From Halocaridina rubra (Eukaryota; Arthropoda; Malacostraca; Decapoda; Atyidae), in assembly GCA_037179515.1 (NCBI GenBank), contig JAXCGZ010019193.1:1-64000 (forward strand): 64,000 nt of DNA, given 5' to 3'. Positions within the stretch are counted from its first letter, which is position 1, and each line of letters begins with the position of its first letter. Below the pieces are notes generated by a model that saw only the letters and a list, made by a program, of their open reading frames with translations, made no database searches and was not told the DNA's origin. Position numbers and translations under genes: made by a program. Positions 14,968 to 40,663 of this stretch are shown piece after piece.

Positions 14968-17292
14968 TCATTCGGGGCAAGATTCCTAGATTGCGTACAA
15001 GGGAATTTCCTACACCAACATGTAATGGAACCAACAAGGGCCAGGGGTGGGGATGAGCCATCACTACTTGATCTAGTGTTCACAGATAATGTGTTGGATA
15101 TTGAAAATATTGAGTATGAACCACCAATTGGAAAGAGTGACCACTGTGTGTTGTTGATGGAGTATATCATTGAAGATATTCTTCCTGAGAGTAGAGGCAC
15201 TGAGGACATGAGGAGGAACTATCGGAAAGGAGATTACATCAAAATGAATGAGCTTTTTGCAGTTATTGACTGGAGAACCTTATTTTACAACAAATCTGTA
15301 CAAGAAATGTATGACATCTTTTGTGAGAAATATGGGAAGATAGCAGATTGCTGCATACCTGTCACCAAAGTAGGTGTAATTCATGCCAGAGAGAAATGGT
15401 TCGATAATGGGTGTAAAAGAGCTAAGGAGTGGAGAGACAAATGCTGGAAAAGGTATAGGAGGAGAAAAAACATAAATGCCTGGCAAACCTACAAAAGAGC
15501 AAGAAATGACTACCTAAGCAAAAGGAGAGAGGCAGAGAGAGACTATGAGAGGGACATCACCAGGAAGGCTAAAGAAAATCCCAAGCTTTTCCACAGCTTT
15601 ATCAGAGGAAAACTGAAGGTAAAAGAACAGGTTTTAAGGCTAAAGAGAGCGGATGGAAGCATCACTGAGACGGATGAAGAGATCTGCAAAGAATTGAACA
15701 AGGAGTTTCAGTCAGTATTTACAGTAGAAAATACCCCACCCCCTCAGATTGCAGTGATAGAAGCTCAAGGGCCAGTATTAGAGAACATCAACCTTACAGC
15801 CACAGATGTATGCAAAGCGCTGATGGATTTAGATGTTCATAAAGCTACAGGTCCTGATGACATATCCCCTCATGTGCTTAAAAAATGTGCAAACACAATA
15901 TCAGTGGCACTAAGTATCATATTTAAGGAGTCACTGGAGTCGGGGGAGATTCCAAGATGCTGGAAACAAGCAAATGTGATACCTATCTTCAAAAAGGGAA
16001 GGAGGGATACGGCTCTGAACTATAGACCAGTTTCCTTGACCAGCATACTTTGCAAAGTTATGGAGAAACTACTAAGGAAACATATCTCCCTTCACTTGGA
16101 ATCCTTCAACTTTTTGTCAGTGAGGCAACATGGCTTCAGAGAAGGTAGACCAACAGTAACAAACTTATTAGAATTTTATGATGAGGTAAGCCAAATCTTA
16201 CAGGAAAGAGAGGGCTGGGCAGATTGCATATTCCTAGACTTCCAGAAAGCGTTTGACACTGTTCCACATGGGAGACTTATTAGGAAGCTGCAATCAATGG
16301 CTAGAATAGGTGGAAATGTTTTGGAATGGATAAAAACTTACTTAGAAGGAAGGGAACAGAGGGTTAGAGTAAGACACTCAGTGTCTGAATGGAGAAGAGT
16401 TAGTAGTGGAGTTCCACAGGGTTCAGTTTTAGGGCCACTTTTGTTCCTTGTATGTGTAAATGACCTACCAGAGTCTGTAAATTCATTCATGAATATGTTT
16501 GCAGATGATGCAAAGATTGTGAAGAAAGTAAAAAACGAGAACAATGGTAGAGAACTTCAGGAGGATCTAAATAATCTGCATGAGTGGTCAGAAAAGCGGC
16601 TAATGAAATTCAATACTTCAAAATGTAAGGTAATGAGAATGGGTACAAGTGCAAGAAGGCCCAAGCTTGACTACTCGGTGGCTGGAGTACAACTTCAAGA
16701 GACAGAAAATGAGAGAGATCTAGGAGTAAACATACTGGCAGATTTGTCTCCAGAAATACATATAAATGGCATAGTAAGGGCAGCATATGCATTCTTATCA
16801 AATGTAAGGGTAGCCTTCAGGCACATGGACAAGGAAATGTTCAGAAATATTTATGTAACCTATGTGAGGCCAAAACTCGAATATGCAGCCCCCTTTTGGA
16901 ATCCGCACTTGAAAAAGCACATAGCTAAGCTTGAAAAAGTTCAAAGACATGCCACGAAACTGGTGCCAGAAATACGCAATCTCAGTTATGATGAGAGGCT
17001 GAGGGAATTAGACTTACCATCACTCGAAGCTAGAAGAGTGAGGGGGGATATGGTGACAGTCTTTAAATTCCTTCATGGTTATGATAGAGTGGATAGGGAT
17101 CGATATTTTGATATGGCTGGCTCTAGAACTAGGGGTCATAGTTTGAAGCTTCGTAAGAAAACTTCTTTGCAGGATGTAAGGAAATACTTTTTCAGTGTAA
17201 GAGTAGTTGATAATTGGAATTCGCTAAGCGAGGAGGTAGTTAATGCTATCTCAATCCATAGTTTTAAGGACAGGTATGATAAGTATCACTAA
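14968..17292 (+). CDS. Non-LTR retrotransposon endonuclease (partial) and reverse transcriptase, open frame
   Basis: A single uninterrupted frame of about 774 codons; upstream in-frame codons back to ATG 14860 are D array, not LINE. Contents in order: end of the endonuclease domain (FTDNVLDIE, GKSDHCVLLMEYI), linker rich in Arg/Lys, then RT with KATGPDDISPHVLKK, NYRPVSLTS, QHGFREGRPT, FLDFQKAFDTVPHGRL, SSGVPQGSVLGPLLF and the catalytic FADD (16498-16509). The C-terminal region ends VRVVDNWNSLSEEVVNAIS. It would copy its own RNA at a nicked target, but lacks the endonuclease N-terminus and ORF1, so it is not autonomous. Family by motif: CR1/jockey group. The intact frame implies a young insertion. 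Confidence 0.9.
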   Translation, partial: SFGARFLDCVQGNFLHQHVMEPTRARGGDEPSLLDLVFTDNVLDIENIEYEPPIGKSDHCVLLMEYIIEDILPESRGTEDMRRNYRKGDYIKMNELFAVIDWRTLFYNKSVQEMYDIFCEKYGKIADCCIPVTKVGVIHAREKWFDNGCKRAKEWRDKCWKRYRRRKNINAWQTYKRARNDYLSKRREAERDYERDITRKAKENPKLFHSFIRGKLKVKEQVLRLKRADGSITETDEEICKELNKEFQSVFTVENTPPPQIAVIEAQGPVLENINLTATDVCKALMDLDVHKATGPDDISPHVLKKCANTISVALSIIFKESLESGEIPRCWKQANVIPIFKKGRRDTALNYRPVSLTSILCKVMEKLLRKHISLHLESFNFLSVRQHGFREGRPTVTNLLEFYDEVSQILQEREGWADCIFLDFQKAFDTVPHGRLIRKLQSMARIGGNVLEWIKTYLEGREQRVRVRHSVSEWRRVSSGVPQGSVLGPLLFLVCVNDLPESVNSFMNMFADDAKIVKKVKNENNGRELQEDLNNLHEWSEKRLMKFNTSKCKVMRMGTSARRPKLDYSVAGVQLQETENERDLGVNILADLSPEIHINGIVRAAYAFLSNVRVAFRHMDKEMFRNIYVTYVRPKLEYAAPFWNPHLKKHIAKLEKVQRHATKLVPEIRNLSYDERLRELDLPSLEARRVRGDMVTVFKFLHGYDRVDRDRYFDMAGSRTRGHSLKLRKKTSLQDVRKYFFSVRVVDNWNSLSEEVVNAISIHSFKDRYDKYH

Positions 17293-17382
17293 GTCTAAAA
17301 TGGAACCAATCAGGAGACGGGAAGATACGAGCTTTGGGCTCTTTCCCGTAAACACAATTAGGTAATCACAATTAGGTAATCA
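14968..17382 (+). mobile_element. LINE1: 5'-truncated CR1/jockey-type retrotransposon
   Basis: It starts exactly where LINE2 has TCATTCGGGGCAAGATTCC (49321), inside the endonuclease domain, directly joined to D array sequence (CACCGCCAC), and resumes D array (TATGCTTGTCCCATGCCTG) after the 3' end. The 3' end shows two copies of AATTAGGTAATCA, a short terminal repeat as in CR1-type LINEs. No obvious target duplication. Nearly identical to LINE2 by eye. Confidence 0.88.
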
Positions 17383-18060
17383 TTATGCTTGTCCCATGCC
17401 TGTTGCTCACCATATAATAGAGTGAGTAGAATATGTTATCTTTTTTTTTTTGTTACAGTAATTCAGGCATTGCATATTGATCTTGCTTTTGTTAACTGTG
17501 TTTATTTTATCTTTGTTTACGTTTGTAGATGTGGTTCGTTCTAACGCTTCCCACTTCTATTCTGCTACTGCTAACGTCACGTGCTCACCGCCACCACGCT
17601 CGGCCCTTACCTGTTGCGCACCTATATAGTGAGTAGAATGTTTTACATTTAGGCATTGCATTATTAAATTTTTTTAGTATTTTAGTCTTGCTTTTTTTAA
17701 CTGCGTTTTTAATTTATCTTTGATTACGTTTGCAGATGGGGTTCATTCTAACGCTTCCCTCTCTCCTTCTGCTACTGCTGACGTCACGTGCTCATCGCCA
17801 CCATGCTTGGCCCTTACCTGTTGCGCACCCATAGTGAGTAGAATGTGTTTTACATTTAGGCATTGCATAATGTTTTTTTTGTTTTTTAGTCGTGCTTTGG
17901 TTATTTACAATTTTTATCTTATCTTTGTTTACATTTGCAGATAGAGGTTCGTTCTCCAGCATCCTCCTCCTCTTCTACCGCTTAAGTTACGTGATCACCG
18001 CCACCATACACGTCCCAGTATACTGTATGACTGTTGCCCACCGCATAATAGAGTACAGTA
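17383..18060 (+). repeat. D 3' tandem array, right part
   Basis: Continues the array after LINE1: GTGAGTAGAAT near 17421, 17628 and 17834, GTTTG.AGAT.. near 17520, 17730 and 17936, period about 206-208 bp. The last unit passes into the unique 3' segment of D. Confidence 0.8.
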
Positions 18061-18328
18061 CAGTATGATAATTTTTTGCTGTACAGTAAATCTGAATATC
18101 TTTTGCATACTCTTGAAAATAGATACAGGGCTTTCTGCTTTGTTATGTAGTTATAAAATATGTTTTTACTTATCTTATATCTCTGGCATAGTGTGTCTAT
18201 GTAAGGTTTGGAACGTATCTATGCCCTTTATAATTTTTTCCTATGGAAAATGACTCCTTTTTTCACGCGGTTTTTCATTTACCCGACAATTCTGAGAGCC
18301 TATCTTCGCATTATTCTGAGAACTAGGA

Positions 18329-18329
<1 letters not shown>

Positions 18330-18389
<60 letters not shown>
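18330..18389. repeat. (TA)n microsatellite
   Basis: Short pure TA run between D and D-short. Confidence 0.95.
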
Positions 18390-20669
<2,280 letters not shown>

Positions 20670-20949
20670 CAGTAATCCCTCGCTCTATCACGGTTCACCT
20701 ATCACGGATTTTTTTTTGGAAAAAAACAAAAATAAATTTAGATTATTGTGATGCCAAGATGGGCCAAAAGATGATAAAATAAAACAGCTTTTATCAGGCT
20801 GCAAAGAGAAACCGAGATGGAGAGTGTAATGACCTGTCAGATGTGAAGTGCTTATAAAAGATGTGTAATGAATATCCAGCTCTCTGTTGGGTTTTAATAT
20901 ACCTCTGCATTACTTTCATGATGTCTATTCCAATAATTATCCTTAGAGC

Positions 20950-21017
<68 letters not shown>

Positions 21018-21067
21018 GGCAACAATAATTTTCCTTTGATGATCATTGTGGATATTATTATCATCAC

Positions 21068-21136
<69 letters not shown>

Positions 21137-21251
21137 GGGCTCATCATTGTTTGTACATCTGTTGGTTTATTTATTTTAATAACTGAGTACAATGCCCCTC
21201 TCTAGTTGGCTGGGACATAGAGAGTGTGGGGGGTTGGGTAGAACAGAATGT

Positions 21252-21496
<245 letters not shown>

Positions 21497-21585
21497 ATCT
21501 TTAATTAATTCTTGTTCATTCAACCAAAACTAAATTATTTATTGTAAAAGTTATGGTTTAATTACAAATTCGTAATAATAATGAT

Positions 21586-21666
<81 letters not shown>

Positions 21667-21713
21667 CTCCACAATCATCATCAAAGGAAAATTATTGTTA
21701 AAAATAATAATAA

Positions 21714-21788
<75 letters not shown>

Positions 21789-21929
21789 TAATTACAATAA
21801 TAATATCTAAGGAGAATTTTTGGAATAGTGATCATGAAAGTAATGCAGAGGTATATTAAAACCCAGCAGAGAGCTGGATATTCAAGACACATCTTTTATA
21901 ATCCCTTCACATCTGACAGGTCATTACAA

Positions 21930-22791
<862 letters not shown>

Positions 22792-22853
<62 letters not shown>
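22792..22853. repeat. (TA)n microsatellite
   Basis: Pure TA between C1 and B4. Confidence 0.95.
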
Positions 22854-29741
<6,888 letters not shown>

Positions 29742-30000
29742 TATATATATACACAGTGTCCCCCCCCCCCCCGTATCGCTTTTCTTTGTTCGCGTTTTCA
29801 CTGTCCCACGTTTTTTTTTTTTAGCAAATTATTATTTAATTTTTTGGGTATATGCAAAAATATTAAAATATTAAAAAAAAAAATTCTCAGTATTTTCTTT
29901 TTTTATTGAAAAAACATATTTCATTATCTAACTGATAAAAAAAAATTATTTCCCAGCCTACGAATAATAAGACAGAAAAAATAGTAAAAAACATAAATTT

Positions 30001-30172
30001 AGATAGATAGCTAGATAGATACGTTTATTGACCACCTCTTTTCAAAAGTATAATCTTTACAAAAGGAATATTTGGTCCAAATTGCAATGAATAAATACAA
30101 TAGATTTTGTACAATCATCAAATAAGTAAATGAATTTTCAATTAATATATATTGTACTAATAACTGAATGAT
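30001..30172 (-). repeat. SINE-like insertion S2 in T5
   Basis: Starts with (GATA)n, then ACGTTTATTGACCACCTC; reverse complement of the S block in T2, at the equivalent site of the element. Confidence 0.6.
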
Positions 30173-30805
30173 ATACGTACATACAGTATAACTCACAGTA
30201 TTGCATCATGCAAAATAGTGTTCGATAGCGTACAATGAATTGGGGTCGCAGCTACGTGAGCTAGCATATTTATATTTGCAGTAGTTTCATGATTTTATTG
30301 ATAAAAAAACGTATTTCTTAGCCTAAGAATAATAAAACAGTACAAAATAGTATAAAACATAAATACTAACAGTACTGCAACATGTAAAATACGATACCGC
30401 TATCAGCGTTTCGGACAAAGGCTCGTTCAGTCTAACTCACGTGTGCGCCGTTCACGTTGTGCTTATTAAAGGTTTTGCTTGTGTTCAATAGCGTACAATG
30501 TATTGAGGTCGCAGCTATGTGAGCTAGCATATATATTTATATTTCCAGTAGTTTCACGATTTTATTGATAAAAAAAAAAATATTTCTTAGCCTAAGAATA
30601 ATAAAACAGTAAAAAATAGTAAAAAACATAAGTACTAACAGTATTGCAACATGTAAAATATGATACCGCTATCAGCATTTCGGAGAAAGGCTTCCACCAT
30701 CTTCCACTGTCTCGCCTCACTCGTGCGCGCCGTTCACGTTGTGCTTATTATTATTAATATGTTTTGCTTGTGATTTTTTTACTCGCATATTTAAACCTTT
30801 GCAAT

Positions 30806-30890
30806 GCCTCCCAAGCATCCTTCATCTTCTAAGGCTTCTTGTAGTGAGCCTAAGCGGCAAAGGAAAATGTTAACTATAACAGAAAAGGTA
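30806..30890 (+). pseudogene. T transposase N-terminal remnant in T5
   Basis: Reads MPPKHPSSSKASCSEPKRQ and RKMLTITEK for 28 codons, then runs straight into GTAAGTTTACC of the 3' array. The junction creates a good splice-donor context directly after coding sequence. Confidence 0.78.
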
Positions 30891-31232
30891 AGTTTACCTA
30901 TCACGTACATATAAATTTACGTTGCATGCTGTTATTTATAAAGTAAAGGGTGGTTGTTTAACAGTGCAGGAAGGGTTTATACAGTAAACATAAAAATAAT
31001 TGTAAAATACCTATGTACATGAGTATGTCATATAAATTTACGCTTGCATGCTGTTATTTATGAAGTAAAGGGTGGTTTGTTAACAGTACAGGGAGGGTTT
31101 ATACAGTTTATACGGCGTAAACGTAAAAATAAATTAAAATATCTATGTACATATAGGCTGATCCTACTCCACAATTTTCCTGGTTTGCGCCAGGTCCGGA
31201 ACTGAACCCCCGCGATGAGGGGGGGAACACTG

Positions 31233-31963
<731 letters not shown>

Positions 31964-34754
31964 CAGTGAACCCTTGCTATATCGCGGTTCACCTTTCGCA
32001 AATTCAGTGCATAGCGGGTTTTTTTGGTGAACTCAGTATGTTATTGAATTTTTTTTTTTTTATTGATAAAAAAAAGTATATCCCAGCCTATGAATGATAA
32101 AACAGTAAAATATAGTGACAAACATAAATTTAAACATGTAACTCTGCACCATAGAAGTACGATTCCGGTATCAGGGTGTCCGAAAACGCAGAGTCACCCC
32201 TATGTGAGCTAGTACATATTAAAATTTCCAGTATTTTCATTATTTTATTGATAAAAAAAAAGTATTTCCTAGCCTATGAATAATAAAACAGTAAAAAACA
32301 TAAATTTAAACAAGTAACTCACAGTATTGCACCATGTAAAATACGATACCGATATTGGCGTTTTGGAAAACAAAAAGGGTCGCACCTACTTGAGCTAGTA
32401 CATACTAGAATTTCCAGTACTTTCATTATTTTACTGATAAGAAAAAAAGTATTTCCAAGCCTAAGAATAATAAAACAGTAAAATATAGTAAAAACCATAA
32501 ATTTAAACATGTAACTCACAGTATTGCACCATGTAAAATACTGTACGATAGCATACACTGTATTGGTATCTTGGAAAATGCAAAGGCTTGCAGCTACATG
32601 AGATAGTACATGGGATGCTATTGGCTGAGGGGTGGGAGATGACGTATCACAAAATTATTTTTCAGTATGTTCTTTAACATGGGGTCTGATTGGCTTTTTG
32701 ATTGAAGCTTCATTCTCCAAGCATCTTCCATTGTCTCGCCTCACCCGTTCAGTCTACTCATGTGTTCGCCGTTCACGTTGTGCTTGTGATTTTGTGAAAC
32801 TTTCATATTGCAACCTTTACAATGCCTCCCAAGTGTCCCTCATCTTCTATGGCTTCTGGTAGTAAGCCTAAGCGGCATAGGAAGACGTTGACCATAACAG
32901 AAAAGGCAAAACTGTTAGATATGCTGAAGGAAGTAAGAAGAATCGTGGATGTCGGCCGCCATTTTGGCCTCAACGAATCTACTGTTCGATACATCTAAAA
33001 GGATGAGACAAATATCAGGAAAACATCGACTATTTCATTTAGCAAAACAGCGAAGAGGGTTGTAACACCCCGCAATAAGGTAATAGTGCAGATGGAATCT
33101 GCTTTGGCCCTGTGGATTGCTGATTGCAGGAAGAAGAACATCAGCTTAGACACCAATATCATACAAACAAAGGCGAAGAAGCTGTACGAGACATTCGCTG
33201 CAAACGAACCCGACGACGATAGTGGCGCACGAGAGGGAGAGAGAAAAAGATATCGACGACCCACAACCAGGACCCTCAAGTGATTCTTCACCGAGGACAC
33301 AATCGTTCGTTGCAAGCAAGGGATGGTTCGCCAAATTTCAAAAACGCTATGGCCTAAAGAGCGTTTCGGTGCATGGTGAAGCTGCCTTTGCAGATACAGC
33401 TGCAGCTGAAGAATATGTAAAGTACGGCTTCAAGAAAATTACTGAGGAAGGCGAATATACTCCTGAGCAAGTCTTTAACATGGATGAGAGTGGGTTATTT
33501 TGGAAGAGAATGCCGTCTCGCACTTTTCTCTTCAAGGAAGAAGCTAAAGCCCTAGGATTTAAAGAGCGCAAAGACCGTCTTACCCTCGTCATGTGTGGGA
33601 ATGCTGCAGGCTTCATGTTAAAACCCGGGCTTATCTACAAGTCTAAGAACCCTAGAGCTTTAAAGAACAAAAACAAGAATTGCTGCCAGTGTATTGGATG
33701 CATAACTCTAAGGCCTGGATCACGAAAAGCCTCACATCGGACTGGTTTCACCAATGCTTTATCTCTCAGGTCAAAGTTTATCTTGCGGAGTAGGGCTTTG
33801 AATTTAAGGTCTTTCTTTTGATGGATAATGCAGGTGGCCACGCAACTGATATCCAATATGACGGTGTTCAAGTAGAGTTCCTGCCACCGAATAAGACATA
33901 ACTGATTAAGCCTATGGACCAAGGCATTATTCGTATGTTCAAGGCCCTCTACACAAGAAATGCCCTGGTGAGCCTGGTTGACTCCATGGATGAGGACAAA
34001 GAATTCATACTGAAGACGTACTGGCGTAACTACGCAATTCTACAAGGGATTCGCTCCTGACGAAGTCCATAACTCGGCAGTTTGCGAAAGCTGTGAAGTT
34101 GGCTGCATTTCTAGGAGGAGAAAGCTTTAAAGATATGACTCACAAAAACGTGAATGAACTGATCGACTGCCACTCGCAGCCTTTGACTGATGAAGACTTG
34201 GAGGAAATGACAAAATCAGCGAGCGAAGAAGAGGAAGAACAACCAGAGGAAACGCACGAAGAAGTTGAAGAACCTGGCCTTACACTCGAACGCCTGGCAG
34301 CCATGTATAAACATGCAAAAAAACTCCAACAACTGTTGCAGGAGCATGACGATAATATGGTTCGTTGGTGACCTTCTGCAATATTATCGACGATGCCATG
34401 ACTCCTTACAAGACCATCTTCGCACAAAAGAAGAAACAGCGACAGCAATTCCCCATTACCATGTTCTTCTCTCCCAAAATGCAGCCATAAAGCTGTCATT
34501 GGCTGTGGAGTATGTACATATCATCATCATCTCATTTACGGTAAGCTTACCTATCACGTTCATATAAATTTAGGCTTGCACGCTGTTATCAATAAAGTAA
34601 GGAGTGGTTTGTTAACAGTGCAGGAAGGGTTTATACAGAAATGGTAAAAATAAATGTAAAATACCTATGTATATATTGTGATCCTACTTCACGGATTTCC
34701 ACCTATCGCGGCCGGTCCCGGAACCGAACCACCGCGATAAACGAGGGAGCACTG
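31964..34754 (+). mobile_element. T6: near full-length T-family Tigger, type II ends
   Basis: Left CAGTGAACCCTTGCTATATC and GGTTCACCTTTCGC (5' type II); right, read inward, CAGTGCTCCCTCGTTTATCG with GGTTCCGGGACC and GATAGGTGG (3' type II). 5' array 32060-32620 (three units of about 150-170 bp), transposase relic 32822-34490, one 3' unit. No S insertion. Confidence 0.85.
32822..34490 (+). pseudogene. Tigger/pogo transposase in T6, broken
   Basis: Begins MPPKCPSSSMASGSKPKRH with the psq helix-turn-helix (KLLDMLKEVRRIVDVGRHFG, then LNESTVRYI); TAA interrupts at about 32996. The CENP-B-type domain (SKGWFAKFQKRYGLKSVS) lies near 33318-33370. Catalytic Asp codons remain: FNMDESGLFWKR (33483-33485), LLMDNAGGHATD (33834-33836), KPMDQGII (33917-33919). 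Damage: frameshift near 33240, one-base loss near 33678, TAG near 33790, TAA near 33899, a deletion of about 110 bp near 34040 relative to T11, and a shift near 34369. The C-terminal acidic tail ends SPKMQP. It cannot make enzyme as read. Confidence 0.88.
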
Positions 34755-34960
<206 letters not shown>

Positions 34961-35239
34961 TTTACCCCCTTATCGCGGTAGTTCGTTTACAGGACCCGGC
35001 GCGAACCAGGAAAACCGCGGAGTAGGATCAGCCTATATGTACATAAATATTTTAATGTATTTTTACGTTTACATTGTATAAACCCTCCCTGTACTGTTAA
35101 AAAAACACCCTTTACATTATAAATAACAGCAAGCAATGTAATTTTTTATGAAAGTGATAGGAAAACTTACCGTGAATGAGGTGATGATGACGTGACATAC
35201 ATAGGTACAGTATTTTACAATAATTTTTATGTTTACGTA

Positions 35240-35382
35240 AAATAGCAGCCGACATCCACAAACTTTTTTCCTTCTTTCAACATATCTAAGAGTTTCGCTT
35301 TATCTACCATGGTTAACATTTTCCTTAGCCGCTTAGGCTCACTACAAGAAGCCTTAGCAGATGAAGGATGCTTGGGAGGCAT
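35240..35382 (-). pseudogene. T transposase N-terminal remnant in T7
   Basis: From ATG 35380-35382 the minus strand encodes MPPKHPSSAKASCSEPKRL and then helix-turn-helix codons to the same GCTATTTTACG junction as T2 and T9. Confidence 0.77.
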
Positions 35383-36018
35383 TGCAAAGGCTAAAATATG
35401 CGAGTAAAAAAATCACAAGTAAAACATATTCATAATAATAAGCACAACATGAATGGCGCACACGAGTGAGGCGAGACAATGGAAGATGGTGGAGGCCTTT
35501 GTCCCAAACGCTGATAGCGGTATCGTATTTTACATGTTGCAATACTGTTAGTATTTATGTTTTTTACAATTTTTTACTGTTTTATTATTCTTAGGCTAAG
35601 AAATACGTTTTTTTTTATCAATAAAATCATAAAATTACTGGAAATATAAATATATATGCTAGCTCACGTAGCTGCGACCCCAATACATTGTACGCTATCG
35701 AACACAAGCAAAACCTTTAATAAGCACAACGTGAACGGCGCACACGTGAATTAGACTGAACGAGTCTTTGTCCGGAACGCTGATAGCGGTATCGTATTTT
35801 ACATGTTGCAATACTGTTAGTATTTATGTGTTTTACTATTTTTTACTGTTTTATTATTCTTAGTCTAAGAAATACGTTTTTTTTTTATCAATAAAATCAT
35901 GAAACTACTGGAAATATAAATATATATGCTAGCTCACGTAGCTGCGACCCAAATACATTGTATGCTATCGAACACTTTCGCATGATGCAATACTGTGAGT
36001 TATACTGTACGTACGTAT

Positions 36019-36200
36019 ATCATTCAGTTATTAGTACAATGTATATTAATTTAAAATTCATTTACTTATTTGATGATTGTACAAAATCTATTGTATTTAT
36101 TCATTGTAATTTGGACCAAATATTCCTTTTGTAGAGATTATACTGTACTTTTCAAGAGAGGTGGTCAATAAACTTATCTATCTATCTATCTATCTATCTA
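36019..36200 (+). repeat. SINE-like insertion S3 in T7
   Basis: Same block as in T2, ending GAGGTGGTCAATAAACT and seven (TATC) units. Confidence 0.6.
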
Positions 36201-36431
36201 AATTTATGTTTTTACTATTTTTTACTGTTTTATTATTCGTAGGCCGGGAAATAATTTTTCTTTATCATTTAGATAATGAAATATGTTTTTTCAAAAAAAA
36301 TTAACACATGAGAATTGATTTTTTTTAATATTTTAATATTTTTGCATATACACATAAAATGAAATAATAATTTATCCAAAAAATAAAATGCGAAATAGTG
36401 AAAAAGCGAACCAAGAAACGCGAATACCCCG

Positions 36432-38164
<1,733 letters not shown>

Positions 38165-38407
38165 TGTTACCCCAGTTATTCGAGCTTCCTGATTCGCTTT
38201 CTCACTCTATCACGTTTTTTTTTTGGATAAATTATTATTTTATTTCATGGGTATATGCAAAAATATTAAAATATTAAAAAAAAAAATTCTCAGTATTTTC
38301 ATCTTTTTTTTTATTGAAAAAAACATATTTCATTATCTAATTGATAAAAAAAATTATTTCCCAGCCTACGAATAATAAAACAGTAAAAAATAGTAAAAAA
38401 CATAAAT

Positions 38408-38590
38408 GTAGATAGATAGATAGATAGATAGATACGTTTATTGACCACCTCTTTTGAAAAGTACAGTATAATCTTTACAAAAGGAATATTTGGTCCAAAT
38501 TACAATGAATAAATACAAAAGATTTTGTACAATCATCAAATAAGTAGATGAATTTTAAATTAATATACATTGCACTAATAACTGAATGAT
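38408..38590 (-). repeat. SINE-like insertion S4 in T9
   Basis: (GATA)n then ACGTTTATTGACCACCTC, reverse complement of the S block in T2. Confidence 0.6.
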
Positions 38591-39192
38591 ATATGTACGT
38601 ACAGTATAACTCACAGTATTGCATCATACGAAATAGTGTTCGATAGCGTACAATGTATTGGGGTCGCAGCTACATGAGCTAGCATATATATTTATATTTC
38701 CAGTAGTTTCATGATTTTATTGATAAAAAAAATGTATTTATTAGCCTAAGAATAATAAAACAGTAAAAAATAGTAAAAAACATAAATACTAACAGTATTG
38801 CAACATGTAAAATACGATACCGCTATCAGCATTTTGGACAAAGACTCGTTCAGTCTAACTCACGTTTTGCTTGTGTTCGATAGCGTACAATGTATTGGGG
38901 TCGAAGCTACGTGAGCTAGCATATATATTTATATTTCCAGTAGTTTCATGATTTTATTGATAAAAAAAAACGTATTTCTTAGCCTAAGAATAATATAACA
39001 GTAAAAAATAGTAAAAATCATAAATACTAACAGTATTGCAACATGTAAATTACGATACCGCTATCAGCGTTTCGGACAAAGGCTTCCACCATCTTCCACT
39101 GTCTCGCCTCACTCGTGTGCGCCATTCATGTTGTGCTTATTATTATTATGTTTTGCTTGTGATTTTTTTACTCGCATATTTTAACCTTTGCA

Positions 39193-39275
39193 ATGCCTCC
39201 CAAGCATCCTTCATCTTCTAAGGCTTCTTGTAGTGAGCCTAAGCATCAAAAGAAAAAAGCTTGTGGATGTCGGCC
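39193..39275 (+). pseudogene. T transposase N-terminal remnant in T9
   Basis: Reads MPPKHPSSSKASCSEPKHQ, loses about 60 bp, and reaches TTGTGGATGTCGGCCGC before the TATTTTACGTAAACG junction. Confidence 0.75.
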
Positions 39276-39565
39276 GCTATTTTACGTAAACGTAAAAATT
39301 ATTGTAAAATATGGAACCTATTAATGTCAAGTCATCATCACCTCATTCATGGTAAGGTTTCCTATCACTTTCATAAAAAAATTACGTTGCTTGCTGTTAT
39401 TTATAACGTAAAAGGTGTTTTTTTAACAGTACAGGGAGGGTTTATACAATGTAAACGTAAAAATACATTAAAATATCTAAGTACATATGGGCTGATCCTA
39501 TTCCACGGATTTCCGGGTTCGCACCGGGTCCCGGAACCGAACTACCGCGATAAGTGAGGCAACAC

Positions 39566-40177
<612 letters not shown>

Positions 40178-40450
40178 TGCCTAAATCTACCATATGACAG
40201 ATTAAAAAAACTTAATCTACATTCCCTAGAAAGGCACAGAGTTAGGGGGGATATGATTGAGGTGTATAAATGGTTTAAAGAGATTAACAAGGGTGATATA
40301 AATAGTTTTAAAAATTCATGATCAAATCAGAACTCGTAATGGGTAATGGATTTAATCTTGATAAATTTAGGTTCAGAAGGGAAATAGGTGAAAATTGGCT
40401 TGGTAATACCGTAGAGTATTCCTAGTAGGATAATAAATGCCAATACCTTT
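40178..40450 (+). pseudogene. LINE4: longest C-terminal fragment of a CR1-type LINE
   Basis: One frame reads LPYDRLKKLNLHSLERHRV and RGDMIEVYKWFKEINK; after a shift near 40310 it continues [20 protein letters not shown] and PSRIINANT. This block is C-terminal to the RT in CR1-type proteins (LINE1 has LRELDLPSLEARRVRGDMV). It contains the shorter fragments captured in B2, B3, B5 and B9 and shows the uncaptured continuation AATGCCAATACC. Confidence 0.8.
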
Positions 40451-40663
40451 TTTTTTTTTTTTTTTTTTTTTTTTAGGATGGGATAGGATAGGAGGGGAAA
40501 AAAAGGTAGGGGATTAAGGATATAAAGGAATGGGAGGGAAAAGCACGAAAATTAAATAAAGTAAGAGAGAAAAAAGAGAGGGGCAGACCCTCGTGCAAAG
40601 TTTTGATCTGGAATTCAGATTCTGAATTGTATTACTTAGACACCATAGACATATGACAGATGT
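40451..40663. other. T-run and unassigned GA-rich sequence
   Basis: A 26-base T run (40449-40474), then purine-rich sequence (GGGATAGGATAGGAGGGG) without repeat partners visible here. The T run could be a reversed poly(A) of an unknown retroposon. Confidence 0.4.

Larger units (their letters stand above)
29754..31232 (+). mobile_element. T5: internally deleted T-family Tigger
   Basis: Left CAGTGTCCCCCCCCCC (expanded C-run; 5' type I), 5' array with S insertion (30001-30172), transposase start 30806-30890, direct jump into a 3' unit at GGTAAGTTTACC, two 3' units, and right end AGGGGGGGAACACTG. Size (1.48 kb) is near T2's but the deletion junction is different. Confidence 0.82.
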
